NCBI RefSeq assembly: GCF_016412875.1
Contig: NZ_JAEKPD010000024.1
Location: forward strand, 1-49,324
Length of the DNA stretch: 49,324 nt
Source of the DNA: Palleronia pontilimi
GTDB lineage: Bacteria > Pseudomonadota > Alphaproteobacteria > Rhodobacterales > Rhodobacteraceae
Direction of reading: 5' to 3'
Below the pieces are notes generated by a model. That model saw only the letters and a program-made list of their open reading frames with translations, did no database searches and was not told where the DNA came from. The position numbers and the translations under genes are program-made. Of the stretch, positions 34,150 through 44,000 are shown piece by piece; within the stretch, counting starts at the first letter, position 1; the number at the start of each line of letters is the position of its first letter.

Positions 34150-34586
34150 TGATCCGACTGAACCTGACCGCCGCCCCTGAATGGCTGGAGCTTGCCCCCG
34201 GCCTGCGCCTGCAGGTCGCCCCGCTGACCACCGCGTTGATGGTGTCTGCCCGCGCCGATGCCACCCTCGAGGCCTTGCCCGAAGATGCCAGCCAGGAAGA
34301 GCTGGCGCTCGTCATGGCCAAGTCCGTCGCCCGCCGCGCTATTCTGGATTGGGACGGCGTGGGGGATGCCATGGGCACAATTGTGCACGTGTCACCGGAC
34401 GGCATCGACGCCCTTCTGGAAATCTGGCCGATCTTTGAGGCGTTCCAGACTCAATATGTCGCGCGCGGCCTGCTGCTGGATCAGGAAAAAAACGCCTCCG
34501 CGCCCTCGCCGAGTGGTCCTTCGGCGGGGGCGACAGCTATTGCACGGCCTGCGAAGGGCGCTGCGCCGACTGCCCGGCCAGACTGA
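34149..34586 (+). CDS. tail assembly chaperone, G-like short form
   Basis: A 145-aa protein that coats the tape measure during tail assembly. Core is IRLNLTAAPEWLELAPGLRL to the segment DALLEIWPIFEAFQTQYVA. Near its end lies a slippery site at which part of the ribosomes shift to make the longer GT form. The residues after the site (ASAPSPSGPSAGATAIARP) are low-complexity, as expected of a zero-frame tail. Confidence 0.85.
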   Translation: MIRLNLTAAPEWLELAPGLRLQVAPLTTALMVSARADATLEALPEDASQEELALVMAKSVARRAILDWDGVGDAMGTIVHVSPDGIDALLEIWPIFEAFQTQYVARGLLLDQEKNASAPSPSGPSAGATAIARPAKGAAPTARPD

Positions 34587-34816
34587 ACCAGCCCCAAACG
34601 CAAGACGGCTGGCAGGTCTGGGACCTCGTCGGCCGTCTTGGCGGTCAGCTGCGGGTTACCCACGGTGCAGTGCTGGGCTGGGATATGGGTGCTGCCATCG
34701 CTTTGGCCCAAGCGCTGGGCATCGACACCCTGATCGCCGCTGAACTTCTGCCCGGGATCGAGGCGGTGATGGTACGCAAACTCAACGAACAGATGGAAGG
34801 AAGCCGCGATGGCTGA
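34149..34816 (+). CDS. tail assembly chaperone, GT-like frameshift product
   Basis: Shifting -1 at 34487-34493 joins the G-like part (115 codons) to a frame running to TGA at 34814-34816, giving about 222 aa. The extension begins RLRALAEWSFGGGDSY, holds a four-cysteine cluster (YCTACEGRCADCPARL), then GWQVWDLVGRLGGQLRV and GAVLGWDMGAAIALAQALG. It has no start codon of its own near the site. It overlaps the tape measure start. Lambda gpGT is the model. Confidence 0.82.
34487..34493 (+). promoter_or_regulatory. programmed -1 frameshift site (A AAA AAC)
   Basis: In the zero frame the codons read GAA AAA AAC, so the heptamer A AAA AAC is in perfect slippery register. The -1 frame then stays open for 107 codons and encodes a conserved-looking extension. 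No downstream structure was checked. Confidence 0.85.
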
Positions 34817-37256
34817 GAAAAGGGTCTCTGTCCGCCTTGTGGCGACCGGCGGCCGCCAGGTGCGCGCCGAGCTGGAAGGCGTCGGTGAGGCCGGGGCGCG
34901 CGGGTTCGGACGTCTGTCGCGCGAGATGGACCTGGCCAATACACGCGTTGCCGCATTTGCCCGCCGCGCCACGCTGGCAGCCGCTGCCGCCACGGCTGCA
35001 CTGGCCGCAGCCGGGGCCGCTATGATCAGGTCCGGGCTCCAGACCGTCGATGCGCAGGCCAAGCTGGCGCAATCGCTCGGGACGACCGTCGCCTCGATCC
35101 AGACGCTGGAGCGTGCGGGCGAGTTGGCGGGCGTATCGATGTCCGGCATCGAACAGGCGACCAAGGATCTGACGCGGCGGCTGAGCCAGGCGGCCGACGG
35201 GACTGGCCCTGCGGCAGACGCGTTGAACCGGCTCGGGTTGTCGGCCAAGGAGCTGACCACCCTGCCGCTGGACCAGCGTGTCGGGGCGATCAACGCCGCC
35301 ATCGCGGATTTCGTGCCTGTCGCCGAACGCGCTGCCGTCGCGGGGCAGCTCTTCGGCGAGGAAGGCTCCATCGCCATGTCCCGGATTGATACAGCGACCC
35401 TGCGCCAAGCGACAGAGGACGTGCTTGCCTTCGGGGTGGTGGTCTCCGAGCAGGACGCTGACCAGATCGAACGCACCAATGATGCGATTTCGCGGCTGGG
35501 GCTGATCTGGCGCGGCGTCTCGAACCAGCTCGCAGTCGCGGCCGCTCCGGCACTGGAGGCCGTGGCCAATGCGCTGGCCAGCGTCGCGCGCACCACCGGG
35601 CCGGTGGGCATCGCGATCAAGGCACTCTTTGACAACATCGGGCGGCTGACCACTTATGCCGCGACGTTCGCAGGCATCATGGCCGGGCGCTGGGTGGCGG
35701 GCATGGCAGCAGCCGCCCTGTCGGTACGCGGGGTCGCCACGGCACTGGTTGTTCTGCGCGGGGCGCTAATACGAACCGGTATCGGGGCGCTGATCGTTGG
35801 CGCTGGCGAGCTGGTCTATCAGTTCTCGCAGCTGGTTTCCCGGGTTGGCGGCGTCGGTGAGGCGTTCCAGCTGCTGGGCGATCTGGCAAAGGAGGTGTGG
35901 TCCCGAATGGAGCTGGGGCTGGATGCCGCCTTTGCCAACATGTCGGCCGGTTGGGAGAACCTGAAGGCGTCCGGACTTTCGGCGCTGGAAGGCACCATCG
36001 CGGGCGTGGTCAGTTTCGGCAACCGGACAGCGGCGATTTTCCAGGGGGCCTATGATGCCTCCCTGGCGATCTGGCGCAGTCTGCCCGGTGCCATCGGTGA
36101 CTTCGCATTCCAGGCGGCGAACGGGCTGATCTCGGGCGTCGAGGCGATGCTGAACGGCGTCGTCACCCGCATCAACACTTTCATCTACGGGTTGAATGCG
36201 GCGCTGGCGCTGCTGCCGGAATGGGCAACGGGTGAGGGCGGCGTGCGGATCGGCGCGCTGGACCCGGTAGACCTGGCGCGGATCGGCAACCCCTTCGAAG
36301 GTGCAGCAACCGCAGCGGGTGCCGCCGCAGCCGATGCTTTCTCTGCCGCCCTGTCACGCAGCTATCTTGAACCGCCAGACCTTGGCCTTGGCACGATGGC
36401 CGAGGATGCGCTCGGCCGGGCCGACGGCTACGCGCAAGCGGCGGGCATGCTGGCAGATGCCGCAGGTCGGCCGCTCGCCAGTTGGCAGGCGCTACGTGAT
36501 GCGGTGACCGGCGCGGGGACTGAAGCAGATACCGCACTGGCCGATGCTGCCAGTTCTGCCGATGCGCTGGCAGCGGGGCTGAACGACACGAGCATCGCTG
36601 CCGATGGCGCGGGCGGTGCCGCACGCAATGCCGGTGCGGCAGCGGCTGCCAGTGCCGAAACAGCAGCAACCGGATGGGCTGCGGTAACCGCGTCGCTCGC
36701 CGACTATGCCGCCAGGGCCCGCGATATTGGTGGCGATATCGGCCAGACATTGGTCGGGGCCTTCCAAAGCGCCGAGAACGCGGTGGCCACCTTCGTCAAA
36801 TCCGGCAAGCTGGATTTTCGCGACCTCGTCACCTCCATGATTGCCGATCTGGCCAAACTGGCCGCGCGGCGGTTCATCCTTGGTCCCATCGCCAATGCCC
36901 TCTCGGGCGCGCTGGGCGGTGCGGGCGGGTTGTTCGCGGATATCCTGCACACAGGCGGCGTTGTCGGATCGGCGGGCCCGGGCCGCATGGTGCCATCGAT
37001 GGCCTTCGCAGACGCACCACGTATGCATTCCGGTGGCTGGGCGGGTCTCCGGCCAGACGAGGTTCCGGCGATCCTGCAACGAGGTGAGCGCGTCCTTTCC
37101 CGTCGCGAGGCCGCTGGTTATGGCCAGGGACAGTCCTCCACGCCCGCCGTCAACGTGACCATCCTGGCCCGTGACGCCGATAGTTTCCGCCAATCCCGTA
37201 CACAAGTCGCGGCCGATATCGCCCGGGCGGTATCCCTCGGGCGGAGGGGCATGTGA
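34809..37256 (+). CDS. phage tail tape measure protein
   Basis: An 815-aa protein setting tail length. It begins with a Lys/Arg-rich VSVRLVATGGRQVRAELEG, has alternating helical and Ala/Gly-rich repeats, hydrophobic stretches (about residues 55-75 and 280-330), and ends with LAKLAARRFILGPIANALSG, LHTGGVVG and MHSGGWAGLRPDEVPAILQRGERVL, the typical C-terminus. At 815 aa it implies a moderate tail. It overlaps the GT stop by eight bases. Confidence 0.9.
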   Translation: MAEKRVSVRLVATGGRQVRAELEGVGEAGARGFGRLSREMDLANTRVAAFARRATLAAAAATAALAAAGAAMIRSGLQTVDAQAKLAQSLGTTVASIQTLERAGELAGVSMSGIEQATKDLTRRLSQAADGTGPAADALNRLGLSAKELTTLPLDQRVGAINAAIADFVPVAERAAVAGQLFGEEGSIAMSRIDTATLRQATEDVLAFGVVVSEQDADQIERTNDAISRLGLIWRGVSNQLAVAAAPALEAVANALASVARTTGPVGIAIKALFDNIGRLTTYAATFAGIMAGRWVAGMAAAALSVRGVATALVVLRGALIRTGIGALIVGAGELVYQFSQLVSRVGGVGEAFQLLGDLAKEVWSRMELGLDAAFANMSAGWENLKASGLSALEGTIAGVVSFGNRTAAIFQGAYDASLAIWRSLPGAIGDFAFQAANGLISGVEAMLNGVVTRINTFIYGLNAALALLPEWATGEGGVRIGALDPVDLARIGNPFEGAATAAGAAAADAFSAALSRSYLEPPDLGLGTMAEDALGRADGYAQAAGMLADAAGRPLASWQALRDAVTGAGTEADTALADAASSADALAAGLNDTSIAADGAGGAARNAGAAAAASAETAATGWAAVTASLADYAARARDIGGDIGQTLVGAFQSAENAVATFVKSGKLDFRDLVTSMIADLAKLAARRFILGPIANALSGALGGAGGLFADILHTGGVVGSAGPGRMVPSMAFADAPRMHSGGWAGLRPDEVPAILQRGERVLSRREAAGYGQGQSSTPAVNVTILARDADSFRQSRTQVAADIARAVSLGRRGM

Positions 37257-37882
37257 TGGCGTTTCACGAGGTGCGATTTCCCGACAACATCAGTCGCGGC
37301 GCACGCGGAGGGCCTGAACGGCGCACCCAGATCGTCGAGCTGGCGAGCGGCGACGAGGAACGCAATGCCAGCTGGGCAAACAGTCGCCGCCGTTATGATG
37401 TCGCCTACGGCATCCGCCGTGCGGACGATCTGGCGGAAGTCGTGGCCTTCTTCGAGGCGCGCAAAGGGCGGCTCCACGGATTTCGCTACAAGGACTGGGC
37501 CGATTACAAATCCAGCCTGCCATCGCAACCCGCGACCCCGACCGATCAACTCATCGGCACCGGCGACGGTGCTGTCACCAGTTTTGCATTGCTGAAGCAG
37601 TACAGCTCCGGTGCCCAAAGCTGGACCCGCACGATCGCAAAGCCCGTTGCGGGCAGCGTGCGAGTCGCGCTGGGCGGGGTCGAACAGATGTCGGGCTGGG
37701 GCGTCGACACCACCACCGGCGTCGTTAGTTTCGACACCGCCCCCGGCGCAGGAATGGTGATCACCGCTGGCTTCGAATTCGACGTACCCGTCCGCTTCGA
37801 CACCGACACGCTCGACGTCACCCTCGATATCGAACGGCTTGGATCCATCACATCCATCCCGCTGCTGGAGATCCGCAGATGA
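37256..37882 (+). CDS. DUF2460 tail protein (GTA g12-like)
   Basis: A 208-aa distal tail protein of the DUF2460 family: MAFHEVRFPDNISRGARGGP, then FEARKGRLHGFRYKDWADYK, and a C-terminal VPVRFDTDTLDVTLD. The same family is g12 of the Rhodobacter gene-transfer agent. The ATG shares a base with the tape measure stop. Confidence 0.9.
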   Translation: MAFHEVRFPDNISRGARGGPERRTQIVELASGDEERNASWANSRRRYDVAYGIRRADDLAEVVAFFEARKGRLHGFRYKDWADYKSSLPSQPATPTDQLIGTGDGAVTSFALLKQYSSGAQSWTRTIAKPVAGSVRVALGGVEQMSGWGVDTTTGVVSFDTAPGAGMVITAGFEFDVPVRFDTDTLDVTLDIERLGSITSIPLLEIRR

Positions 37883-38229
37883 ACGAAGAGACCCGCTTTC
37901 TGGCTGCGGTGTTGCGCGATCTGGCGGCGTCCACGGCCGTCATTCTCGCCGCCTGGGGCGCGCTGGGCGGCGCAACAAACGCGCTGACAACAAGGATGCG
38001 CCTGCGCGACGCGCTGCGCCACATCCTGCTCGGCGGGTTGATTGCAGCCGGAATGGGCAGCCTGTCGATGGCGGTCATCACCGCCTGGCTCGGCCTGCCG
38101 CCCGAGGCGATCCCGGCAGGCGGGGCCGCTGGATCGGCGGCCTATCTTGTAGGCGTCTTCGGCCCGGCCTTTATCGAAATCGTCCTCGTCCGGATGCGCC
38201 ACACGAAAGGCGGCGACGACGATGCATGA
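37879..38229 (+). CDS. holin-like membrane protein
   Basis: A 116-aa protein with three hydrophobic segments: DLAASTAVILAAWGALGGA, HILLGGLIAAGMGSLSMAVI and AAYLVGVFGPAFIEIVLV, ending in a charged HTKGGDDDA tail. The position ahead of an endolysin supports a holin that lets the lysin out. It overlaps DUF2460 as ATGA. No holin family was matched formally. Confidence 0.72.
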   Translation: MNEETRFLAAVLRDLAASTAVILAAWGALGGATNALTTRMRLRDALRHILLGGLIAAGMGSLSMAVITAWLGLPPEAIPAGGAAGSAAYLVGVFGPAFIEIVLVRMRHTKGGDDDA

Positions 38230-38353
38230 CCTCATCCGCCTTGCGCGCATCCTGCGCAGCGACGCTGCCGATCCGGGCCAGACCTTCAACCACCGCATCC
38301 GCATCGGCATTATTGTTGCGGCCCTGATCTTGCTTCTCTCACTTCTCGGGTAA
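38222..38353 (+). CDS. small single-span membrane protein
   Basis: A 43-aa frame overlapping the holin-like stop by eight bases. A hydrophilic half (MHDLIRLARILRSDAADPGQ) precedes one membrane segment (IGIIVAALILLLSLLG) at the very end. It ends four bases before the endolysin start. It may be an antiholin or accessory lysis peptide; this is inference from size and place. Confidence 0.55.
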   Translation: MHDLIRLARILRSDAADPGQTFNHRIRIGIIVAALILLLSLLG

Positions 38354-38357
38354 AACC

Positions 38358-39017
38358 ATGCAGATGACAGACCGGGGCCTTCTGGCCCTCGCCCGGCACG
38401 AAGGTCTCGTGCCCGGGCCCTATCGGGACGTGAAAAACGTCTGGACCTTCGGCATCGGCCATACCGTCGCCGCCGGGCCGCCTGATCCGATCAGTATGCC
38501 GCGCGGGATGCCCGCCGATCTCGATGCTGCGATCCGGGAGGCATTCCGGCTGTTCCGCAGCGACATTCAGACTTGCGAGGCCGAAGTGCGGCGGGCCGTG
38601 AAGGTCCAATTGGCACCGCATGAATTCGATGCGCTGGTCAGCTTTCACTACAACACCGGCGGTATCGCGCGTGCCATGCTGACCCGCCATCTGATCGCAG
38701 GCGACCGCGAGGCGGCTGCGCAGGCCTTCATGGGATGGAGCAAGCCCGCCGCGATCATTCCGCGCCGCGAGGCGGAACGCGATCTGTTTCGGGATGGCAG
38801 CTATCCGGGTGGGACGATCCCGGTCTGGGCGGTGGACCGATCGGGACGCGTCGACTTCTCCCGACCCGTTCGACGCCTGAGCGAAGATCAGGCGCTGGCG
38901 CTGTTGCGCCCGGCCTTCACGCCACCGCCACTCATTATCCCATCCACGCCAGCCAGAGAGACCAGCTGGCTCGCTCGGCTGAGCACCCTTCTTTCTGTAC
39001 TGATCCGGAGGACCTGA
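38358..39017 (+). CDS. GH24 phage lysozyme (endolysin)
   Basis: A 219-aa muramidase that cleaves peptidoglycan. The T4-type triad keeps exact spacing: Glu15 in RHEGL, Asp24 in PYRDV and Thr30 in VWTFGIGHT (T4: 11, 20, 26). FHYNTGGIARAML is the second conserved block. No signal peptide is visible, so release would depend on the holin. The C-terminal 60 residues contain a hydrophobic SWLARLSTLLSVLIRR end, unusual for soluble lysozymes, perhaps a membrane-tethering helix. Confidence 0.9.
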   Translation: MQMTDRGLLALARHEGLVPGPYRDVKNVWTFGIGHTVAAGPPDPISMPRGMPADLDAAIREAFRLFRSDIQTCEAEVRRAVKVQLAPHEFDALVSFHYNTGGIARAMLTRHLIAGDREAAAQAFMGWSKPAAIIPRREAERDLFRDGSYPGGTIPVWAVDRSGRVDFSRPVRRLSEDQALALLRPAFTPPPLIIPSTPARETSWLARLSTLLSVLIRRT

Positions 39018-39021
39018 TCCC

Positions 39022-39252
39022 ATGCGCTATATCCGTCCCAATTCCCTGACCTGGTGGTCGGGGTGTCTCGCCGCTCTTACCGGCGTGGCATCTATCCTGC
39101 TGCCCGCCACCGGCTCACTTGCCGAGCTGTCTCGTCTGGTCGCGCTGCTGGCGGGCTCTGGCGATGCATCCCCGGCCGGGCTGATGTTCCTCGGGCTTGG
39201 CCTGATCGGCCTGCGCGACCGGCTCGAGCGCGGGTTTCAGGGCGATGCTTGA
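39022..39252 (+). CDS. small membrane protein of lysis region
   Basis: A 76-aa protein with two hydrophobic segments (WWSGCLAALTGVASILLPAT and LMFLGLGLIGLRDRL). It starts four bases after the endolysin stop and overlaps the next small gene. Perhaps a second holin or antiholin. Confidence 0.6.
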   Translation: MRYIRPNSLTWWSGCLAALTGVASILLPATGSLAELSRLVALLAGSGDASPAGLMFLGLGLIGLRDRLERGFQGDA

Positions 39253-39346
39253 GTTCCTCGCAGGTCTGGTCATGGGCGGCTGCCTTGGCGTGCTGATCGT
39301 CGCCCTCTGCGTCGCGGCGGCACGCGGGGAGCGGAACGATGGCTGA
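39245..39346 (+). CDS. DUF3789-like small membrane protein
   Basis: A 33-aa protein, MLEFLAGLVMGGCLGVLIVA and a short charged end. The pattern MLEFLxGLxxGGCLGV is that of DUF3789 peptides found in phage lysis regions. It overlaps genes on both sides (eight bases each), which supports real translation. Confidence 0.6.
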   Translation: MLEFLAGLVMGGCLGVLIVALCVAAARGERNDG

Positions 39347-39569
39347 GCTCCTGATCTGGCTGATCGCGGCTCTGGGTGCGGTCGGGGGCGTCGTCCTTGG
39401 CCGCCTGCTGGGGCGCGCGGAAGGCAAACGCACTGGACGAGAGGAGGCCCATCAAGATGCACGAAGCGATCAGATTGACCGGATGGACGCCGGACGCAAG
39501 GCGGTTCGCGACGGGCGCGATGCTGGCGCTCCTGCTGACAGGCTGCGCGACAACGACAATGCCTGGTGA
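39339..39569 (+). CDS. inner-membrane spanin-like protein (Rz-like)
   Basis: A 76-aa protein with an N-terminal membrane anchor (LLIWLIAALGAVGGVVLGRL) and a charged periplasmic stretch (GKRTGREEAHQDARSDQIDR). This is the layout of an i-spanin, though short. A lipoprotein gene is nested in another frame over its 3' half, the classical Rz/Rz1 arrangement. It may bridge to the lipoprotein and fuse the membranes in the last lysis step. Confidence 0.6.
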   Translation: MAELLIWLIAALGAVGGVVLGRLLGRAEGKRTGREEAHQDARSDQIDRMDAGRKAVRDGRDAGAPADRLRDNDNAW

Positions 39570-39699
39570 TGCTGGCTGCGCCTCCTACGGCGAAGCGCGG
39601 CTGGCCCGGCCTGCTGCCGAGACCGTCGCAGAGGTGCCGAGCGGTTGGGCGAACTGGATCGCCGATCTCGACGACCGCATGACGGGAACCTGCCGATGA
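39457..39699 (+). CDS. outer-membrane spanin-like lipoprotein (Rz1-like)
   Basis: An 80-aa lipoprotein with GAGGAGG nine bases before the ATG. After a basic N-terminus comes the segment ATGAMLALLLTGC with lipobox LTGC; the mature protein is about 50 aa. The first 113 bases overlap the Rz-like gene in another frame. It ends by overlapping the DUF2163 start as ATGA. Confidence 0.68.
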   Translation: MHEAIRLTGWTPDARRFATGAMLALLLTGCATTTMPGDAGCASYGEARLARPAAETVAEVPSGWANWIADLDDRMTGTCR

Positions 39700-40580
39700 A
39701 ATCCCTCTCCCCCGAACTTCAAGCCCATCTCGACGATGGCACCACCACGCTCGCCTGGTGCTGGCGGATTTCGCGGGCGGACGGCGCGAGTTTCGGTTTC
39801 ACCGACCACGACCGGACGCTCAGCTTCGATGGCACCAACTTCGAGCCGGAAAGCGGGCTGACCGCCTCCGAGGTTCGCTCGGGATCTGATCTGTCGGTCG
39901 ATGCACAGGACGCCGAAGGTGTGCTTACCTCTGACCGCATCACCGAGACCGACATCCTGGACGGCCGCTGGGACAATGCCGAGGTCGAGGTCTGGCGGGT
40001 GAACTGGGCGGACACGGGCCAGCGGGTGCTGATGCGGCGCGGCGCGATTGGCCAGATCCGGCGCGGGCGGCTCGCCTTCGTCGCCGAGGTGCGCTCGCTC
40101 GCGCACGTGCTGGGCCAGACTGTGGGGCGGAACTTCCAGGCGACTTGCGACGCGGCACTCGGGGATGCCCGCTGCGGCGTCGATCTTGAAGATCCCGCCT
40201 TCAAGGGCACGGGCGCTGCCATCGATCCCTTGCGTGATCGGGCCTTTACCGCCTCGGGACTCGGCAGTTTTACCTCTGGCTGGTTCACCTTCGGCACGGT
40301 CGAATGGATCGGTGGCGCAAATGTGGGGCGGCGGGCAGAGATCATCGCACATGACCTGACTGACGGCATCGCAGTGCTGACGCTGCTCGAAGCGCCGGTG
40401 CGTTCCATCGCAGGCGGTGACGCTTTCACCATCCGTGCTGGCTGCGACAAGCGCATTGAGACCTGTGGCACGAAGTTCGCCAATACCGCCAACTTTCGTG
40501 GCTTCCCGCACATCCCCGGCCAGGATGCTGTGCTGCGTTACGCCACAAAGGACGGCGGGCACGAGGGGTCCGTGCTGTGA
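39696..40580 (+). CDS. DUF2163 tail protein (GTA g13-like)
   Basis: A 294-aa protein of the DUF2163/BR0599 family: LAWCWRISRADGASFGFTDH, then ESGLTASEVRSGSDLSVD, a CDAALGDARCGVDL zinc/cysteine block, and the final CDKRIETCGTKFANTANFRG. GTA g13 and Mu-like relatives form part of the tail hub. The ATG at 39696 overlaps the lipoprotein stop. Confidence 0.9.
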   Translation: MKSLSPELQAHLDDGTTTLAWCWRISRADGASFGFTDHDRTLSFDGTNFEPESGLTASEVRSGSDLSVDAQDAEGVLTSDRITETDILDGRWDNAEVEVWRVNWADTGQRVLMRRGAIGQIRRGRLAFVAEVRSLAHVLGQTVGRNFQATCDAALGDARCGVDLEDPAFKGTGAAIDPLRDRAFTASGLGSFTSGWFTFGTVEWIGGANVGRRAEIIAHDLTDGIAVLTLLEAPVRSIAGGDAFTIRAGCDKRIETCGTKFANTANFRGFPHIPGQDAVLRYATKDGGHEGSVL

Positions 40581-41008
40581 ATGCCGACCCCGATCGCGTC
40601 ATCACCGCAGCGCGGTCATGGCTGGGCACGCCGTATCACGACCAGGCCAGTCTCCGGTGCGTCGGCTGCGACTGCCTCGGGCTCGCGCGCGGGATATGGC
40701 GCGAGGTGGTCGGGCCAGAGCCGTTCCCGATCCCGCCTTACAGCCGCGACTGGGGCGAGACCGGCCCGTGTGAGGTTTTGGCAGAGGGCGCGCGTAGGAT
40801 GATGCCGGAAATCGCACCTTCTGAGGCTGGCCCGGGCGCGCTGGTACTCTTTCGCATGATGCCGCGCGCCATCGCCAAGCATGTCGGGATCCTGATCGGG
40901 CCCGACAATTTCCTCCACGCCTATGAGCGCCTCGGCGTGATCGAGGAACCGCTCACACCATCCTGGCGGCGGCGTATCGCCTTCGCCTTCCTGTTTCCGC
41001 AACGCTGA
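40577..41008 (+). CDS. NlpC/P60 family cell-wall peptidase (GTA g14-like)
   Basis: A 143-aa peptidase: SWLGTPYHDQ, then VGCDCLGLARGIW with the nucleophile Cys, and AKHVGILIG with the catalytic His. It cuts peptide cross-links and helps the tail cross the cell wall at infection. It starts at GTG overlapping the previous stop, as common in this operon. Confidence 0.9.
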   Translation: MNADPDRVITAARSWLGTPYHDQASLRCVGCDCLGLARGIWREVVGPEPFPIPPYSRDWGETGPCEVLAEGARRMMPEIAPSEAGPGALVLFRMMPRAIAKHVGILIGPDNFLHAYERLGVIEEPLTPSWRRRIAFAFLFPQR

Positions 41009-41017
41009 GATCCCCAC

Positions 41018-44000
41018 ATGGCAACCCTCGTTCTCGGTGCAGCAGGTGCCGCCATTGGCGGCAGTATCGGCGGCGCAATCCTCGGCGTCAGTGCCGCCAC
41101 AATTGGTGGCTTCATCGGCTCCACCATCGGATCGGTCGTCGACAGCTGGATCATCTCGTCGCTCGCGCCGACCCAGCGGATCGAAGGCGCGCGACTGGAC
41201 AACCTGCGCATCACCTCGGCCACTGAAGGGGCAGTGATTCCGCGCCTCTATGGCCGCATGCGGATTGGCGGCAACATCATCTGGGCGACGGATTTTCGCG
41301 AGGAGACAAAGACCACGACGCAGGGCGGCGGCAAGGGCGGCGGGGGTGGCGGCAAGGTCAAAACCACCGAATACTTCTACTATGCGAGTTTCGCGGTAGC
41401 GCTCTGCGAGGGCCCGATCACGGGCATTGGCCGCATCTGGGCCGACGGCAAGCTACTCGATACCGCCGGGATCACCTGGCGCTGGTATCCGGGCGACGAA
41501 AACCAGGCGGCCGATCCGTTCATTTCGGCGAAGATGGGCGCGGCCAACACGCCCGCCTATCGCGGCACGGCCTATGTCGTTTTCGAGGACCTGCCGCTCG
41601 GGAACTACGGCAACCGTATCCCGCAACTGAGTCTTGAGGTCTTCCGCCCACTCGCCGATCCGGACACGGCGGAGGGCAACGTGAGGGCCGTCACCATGAT
41701 CCCGGCATCCGGCGAATTCGCCTATGCCACGCAGGGCATCCGGAAGGGCGGTGGCGGGTCGTCGGAGCCCGAGAACCTCAACGCGTTGACCGATACCGCT
41801 GACATGGTGTTGGCGCTGGACCGATTGCAAGCCATGACTCCGAAGGTCGAGAGCGTGTCGCTGGTGGTTGCCTGGTTCGGTGATGATCTGCGTGCAGGCA
41901 ATTGCAAGGTGCGGCCCGGGGTCGAGGTCACCGCCAAATCGACCACGCCGTCGGCATGGTCCGTGAATGGCGTCAGCCGGGCCAATGCCTTTCTGGTCAG
42001 CCGCGATGATCAGGATCGCCCTGTCTATGGTGGCACGCCCGCCGATTTCGCCGTGGTGCAGGCAATTCAGGAGATGAAGGCGCGTGGACTGCGCGTCACC
42101 TTCTATCCCTTCATCCTGATGGACGTGCCGCCTAGCAATACGCTGCCGAACCCCTATACCGACAACGCCGCGGAGACGGGCCAGCCCGCTTTTCCATGGC
42201 GGGGGCGGATCACTTGTTCTCCGGCTGCGGGATATGCCGGGACGGTGGACAAGTCCGCCACGGCCGCCTCGCAGGTGTCCGCACTGTTCGGCACGGCGAC
42301 GCCCGCCAGCTTCAGTGTCTCGGGTCAGTCGGTTTCGTGGACCGGCGCGGCAGGCGACTGGGGTCTCCGCCGCATGGTGTTGCACTATGCCCATCTCTGC
42401 GAAGCGGCGGGCGGCGTCGATGCGTTCCTGATCGGAACCGAGATGCCGGGACTGACGACGATCCGCTCGGGTGCCAGCACCTATCCGGCGGTGCAGGCGT
42501 ATCAGGACCTGCTCGCGGATGTCCGCTCCGTCCTCGGGTCGGGCACAAAGATCGGCTATGCGGCCGACTGGAGCGAGTATTTCGGACACCAGCCGGGCGA
42601 CGGCAGCGGCGACGTGTTCTTTTACCTCGATCCGCTCTGGGCCGATCCGGAGATCGATTTCATAGGCATCGACAACTACATGCCGCTGTCGGATTGGCGC
42701 GACGGGTTCGAGCATGCAGATGCGGCCGAGGGTTGGCCCGCAATCTACGATCGCGCTTACCTGCAAGCGAACATCGCGGGCGGCGAAGGCTTCGACTGGT
42801 TCTATGCCAGCCCTGCCGACCGGTCCGCGCAGGTGCGCACGCAGATCACCGATGGCGCGGCCAGCAAGCCATGGGTCTTCCGCTACAAGGATCTGCGCGC
42901 CTGGTGGTCGAACCAGCACTATGACCGCCCGGGCGGAGTGGAGAGCGGGACGCCGACGGCATGGGTGCCGCAGTCCAAGCCGATCTGGTTCACCGAGCTG
43001 GGCTGTCCTGCCATCGACCGGGGCACCAACCAGCCCAACGTCTTCTTCGACCTGAAGTCGTCCGAGAGCTTCACGCCGCATTTCTCGCGGGGCTGGCGCG
43101 ATGACGCCATCCAGCGCGCCTATCTCGAGGCGACCTACCTCTGGTGGGGCACCCCGACGAACAACCCGCTGTCCGAAGTTTACGGCGGCCGAATGGTGCA
43201 CGTGCCCGAATGCGCCGCCTGGACCTGGGACGCGCGGCCGTATCCGTTCTTTCCGGCACTTACAGACGTCTGGACCGATGGCGCGAACTGGCGGCTCGGT
43301 CACTGGCTGACGGGGCGGCTCGGAGCGGTATCGCTGGCCGCACTCGTTCGGCACCTCTGCATGCGGGCGGGGATGCCCGAGTCACGGATTGACGTCTCCG
43401 GCCTCTGGGGTGCGGTCGAGGGCTATGCGATTGGTGCGCTCGAAAGCCCGCGCGCCTCGATCACCACGCTGTCGAGGCATTTCGGGTTTGACGCGGTCGA
43501 GACCGAGGGCGTGATCCGCTTTGTCATGCGGGGGCGCGCAGCGGTGACCAGTGTGACACATGAAGATCTGGTGGCCGCCCGCGACGGCGACGTTCTGGAA
43601 CTGACCCGTGCGCAGGAAACCGAACTGCCGCAGGCGCTGAAGTGGCAGGTGGCCCGCGCCGATGAGGATTACGATGCCGCCCTTGTCGAGGCGCGACGCA
43701 TCACCGTGGACACAACCCGGATTGCCTCGGAGAGCTTTCCGATGGCAGTCCCGCCAGAGGAAGCTGAACGGCGCTGCCGCCGCGCGCTGATGGAAGCCTG
43801 GACCGGGCGGGAAACGGCGGCGTTTCGCCTGCCTCCCTCACGGCTGGCGCTGGATCCGGCGGATGTTGTGACTCTGGCCCATGACGGGCGCCAAGTTCCG
43901 CTCCGGCTGGTCTCCATCGCCGACGCAGAGGCGCGTGGCATGGAGGCCGTTCGTCAGGACCGGGAAGCCCACGACCTTCCGCCCGGATCGCCAAGACCGT

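Noticed and set aside
41453-43354. A 633-aa open frame on the minus strand
   Set aside because: It is antisense to the well-supported TIM-barrel tail protein, rich in Arg and Gly, with no motif or ribosome-binding site.
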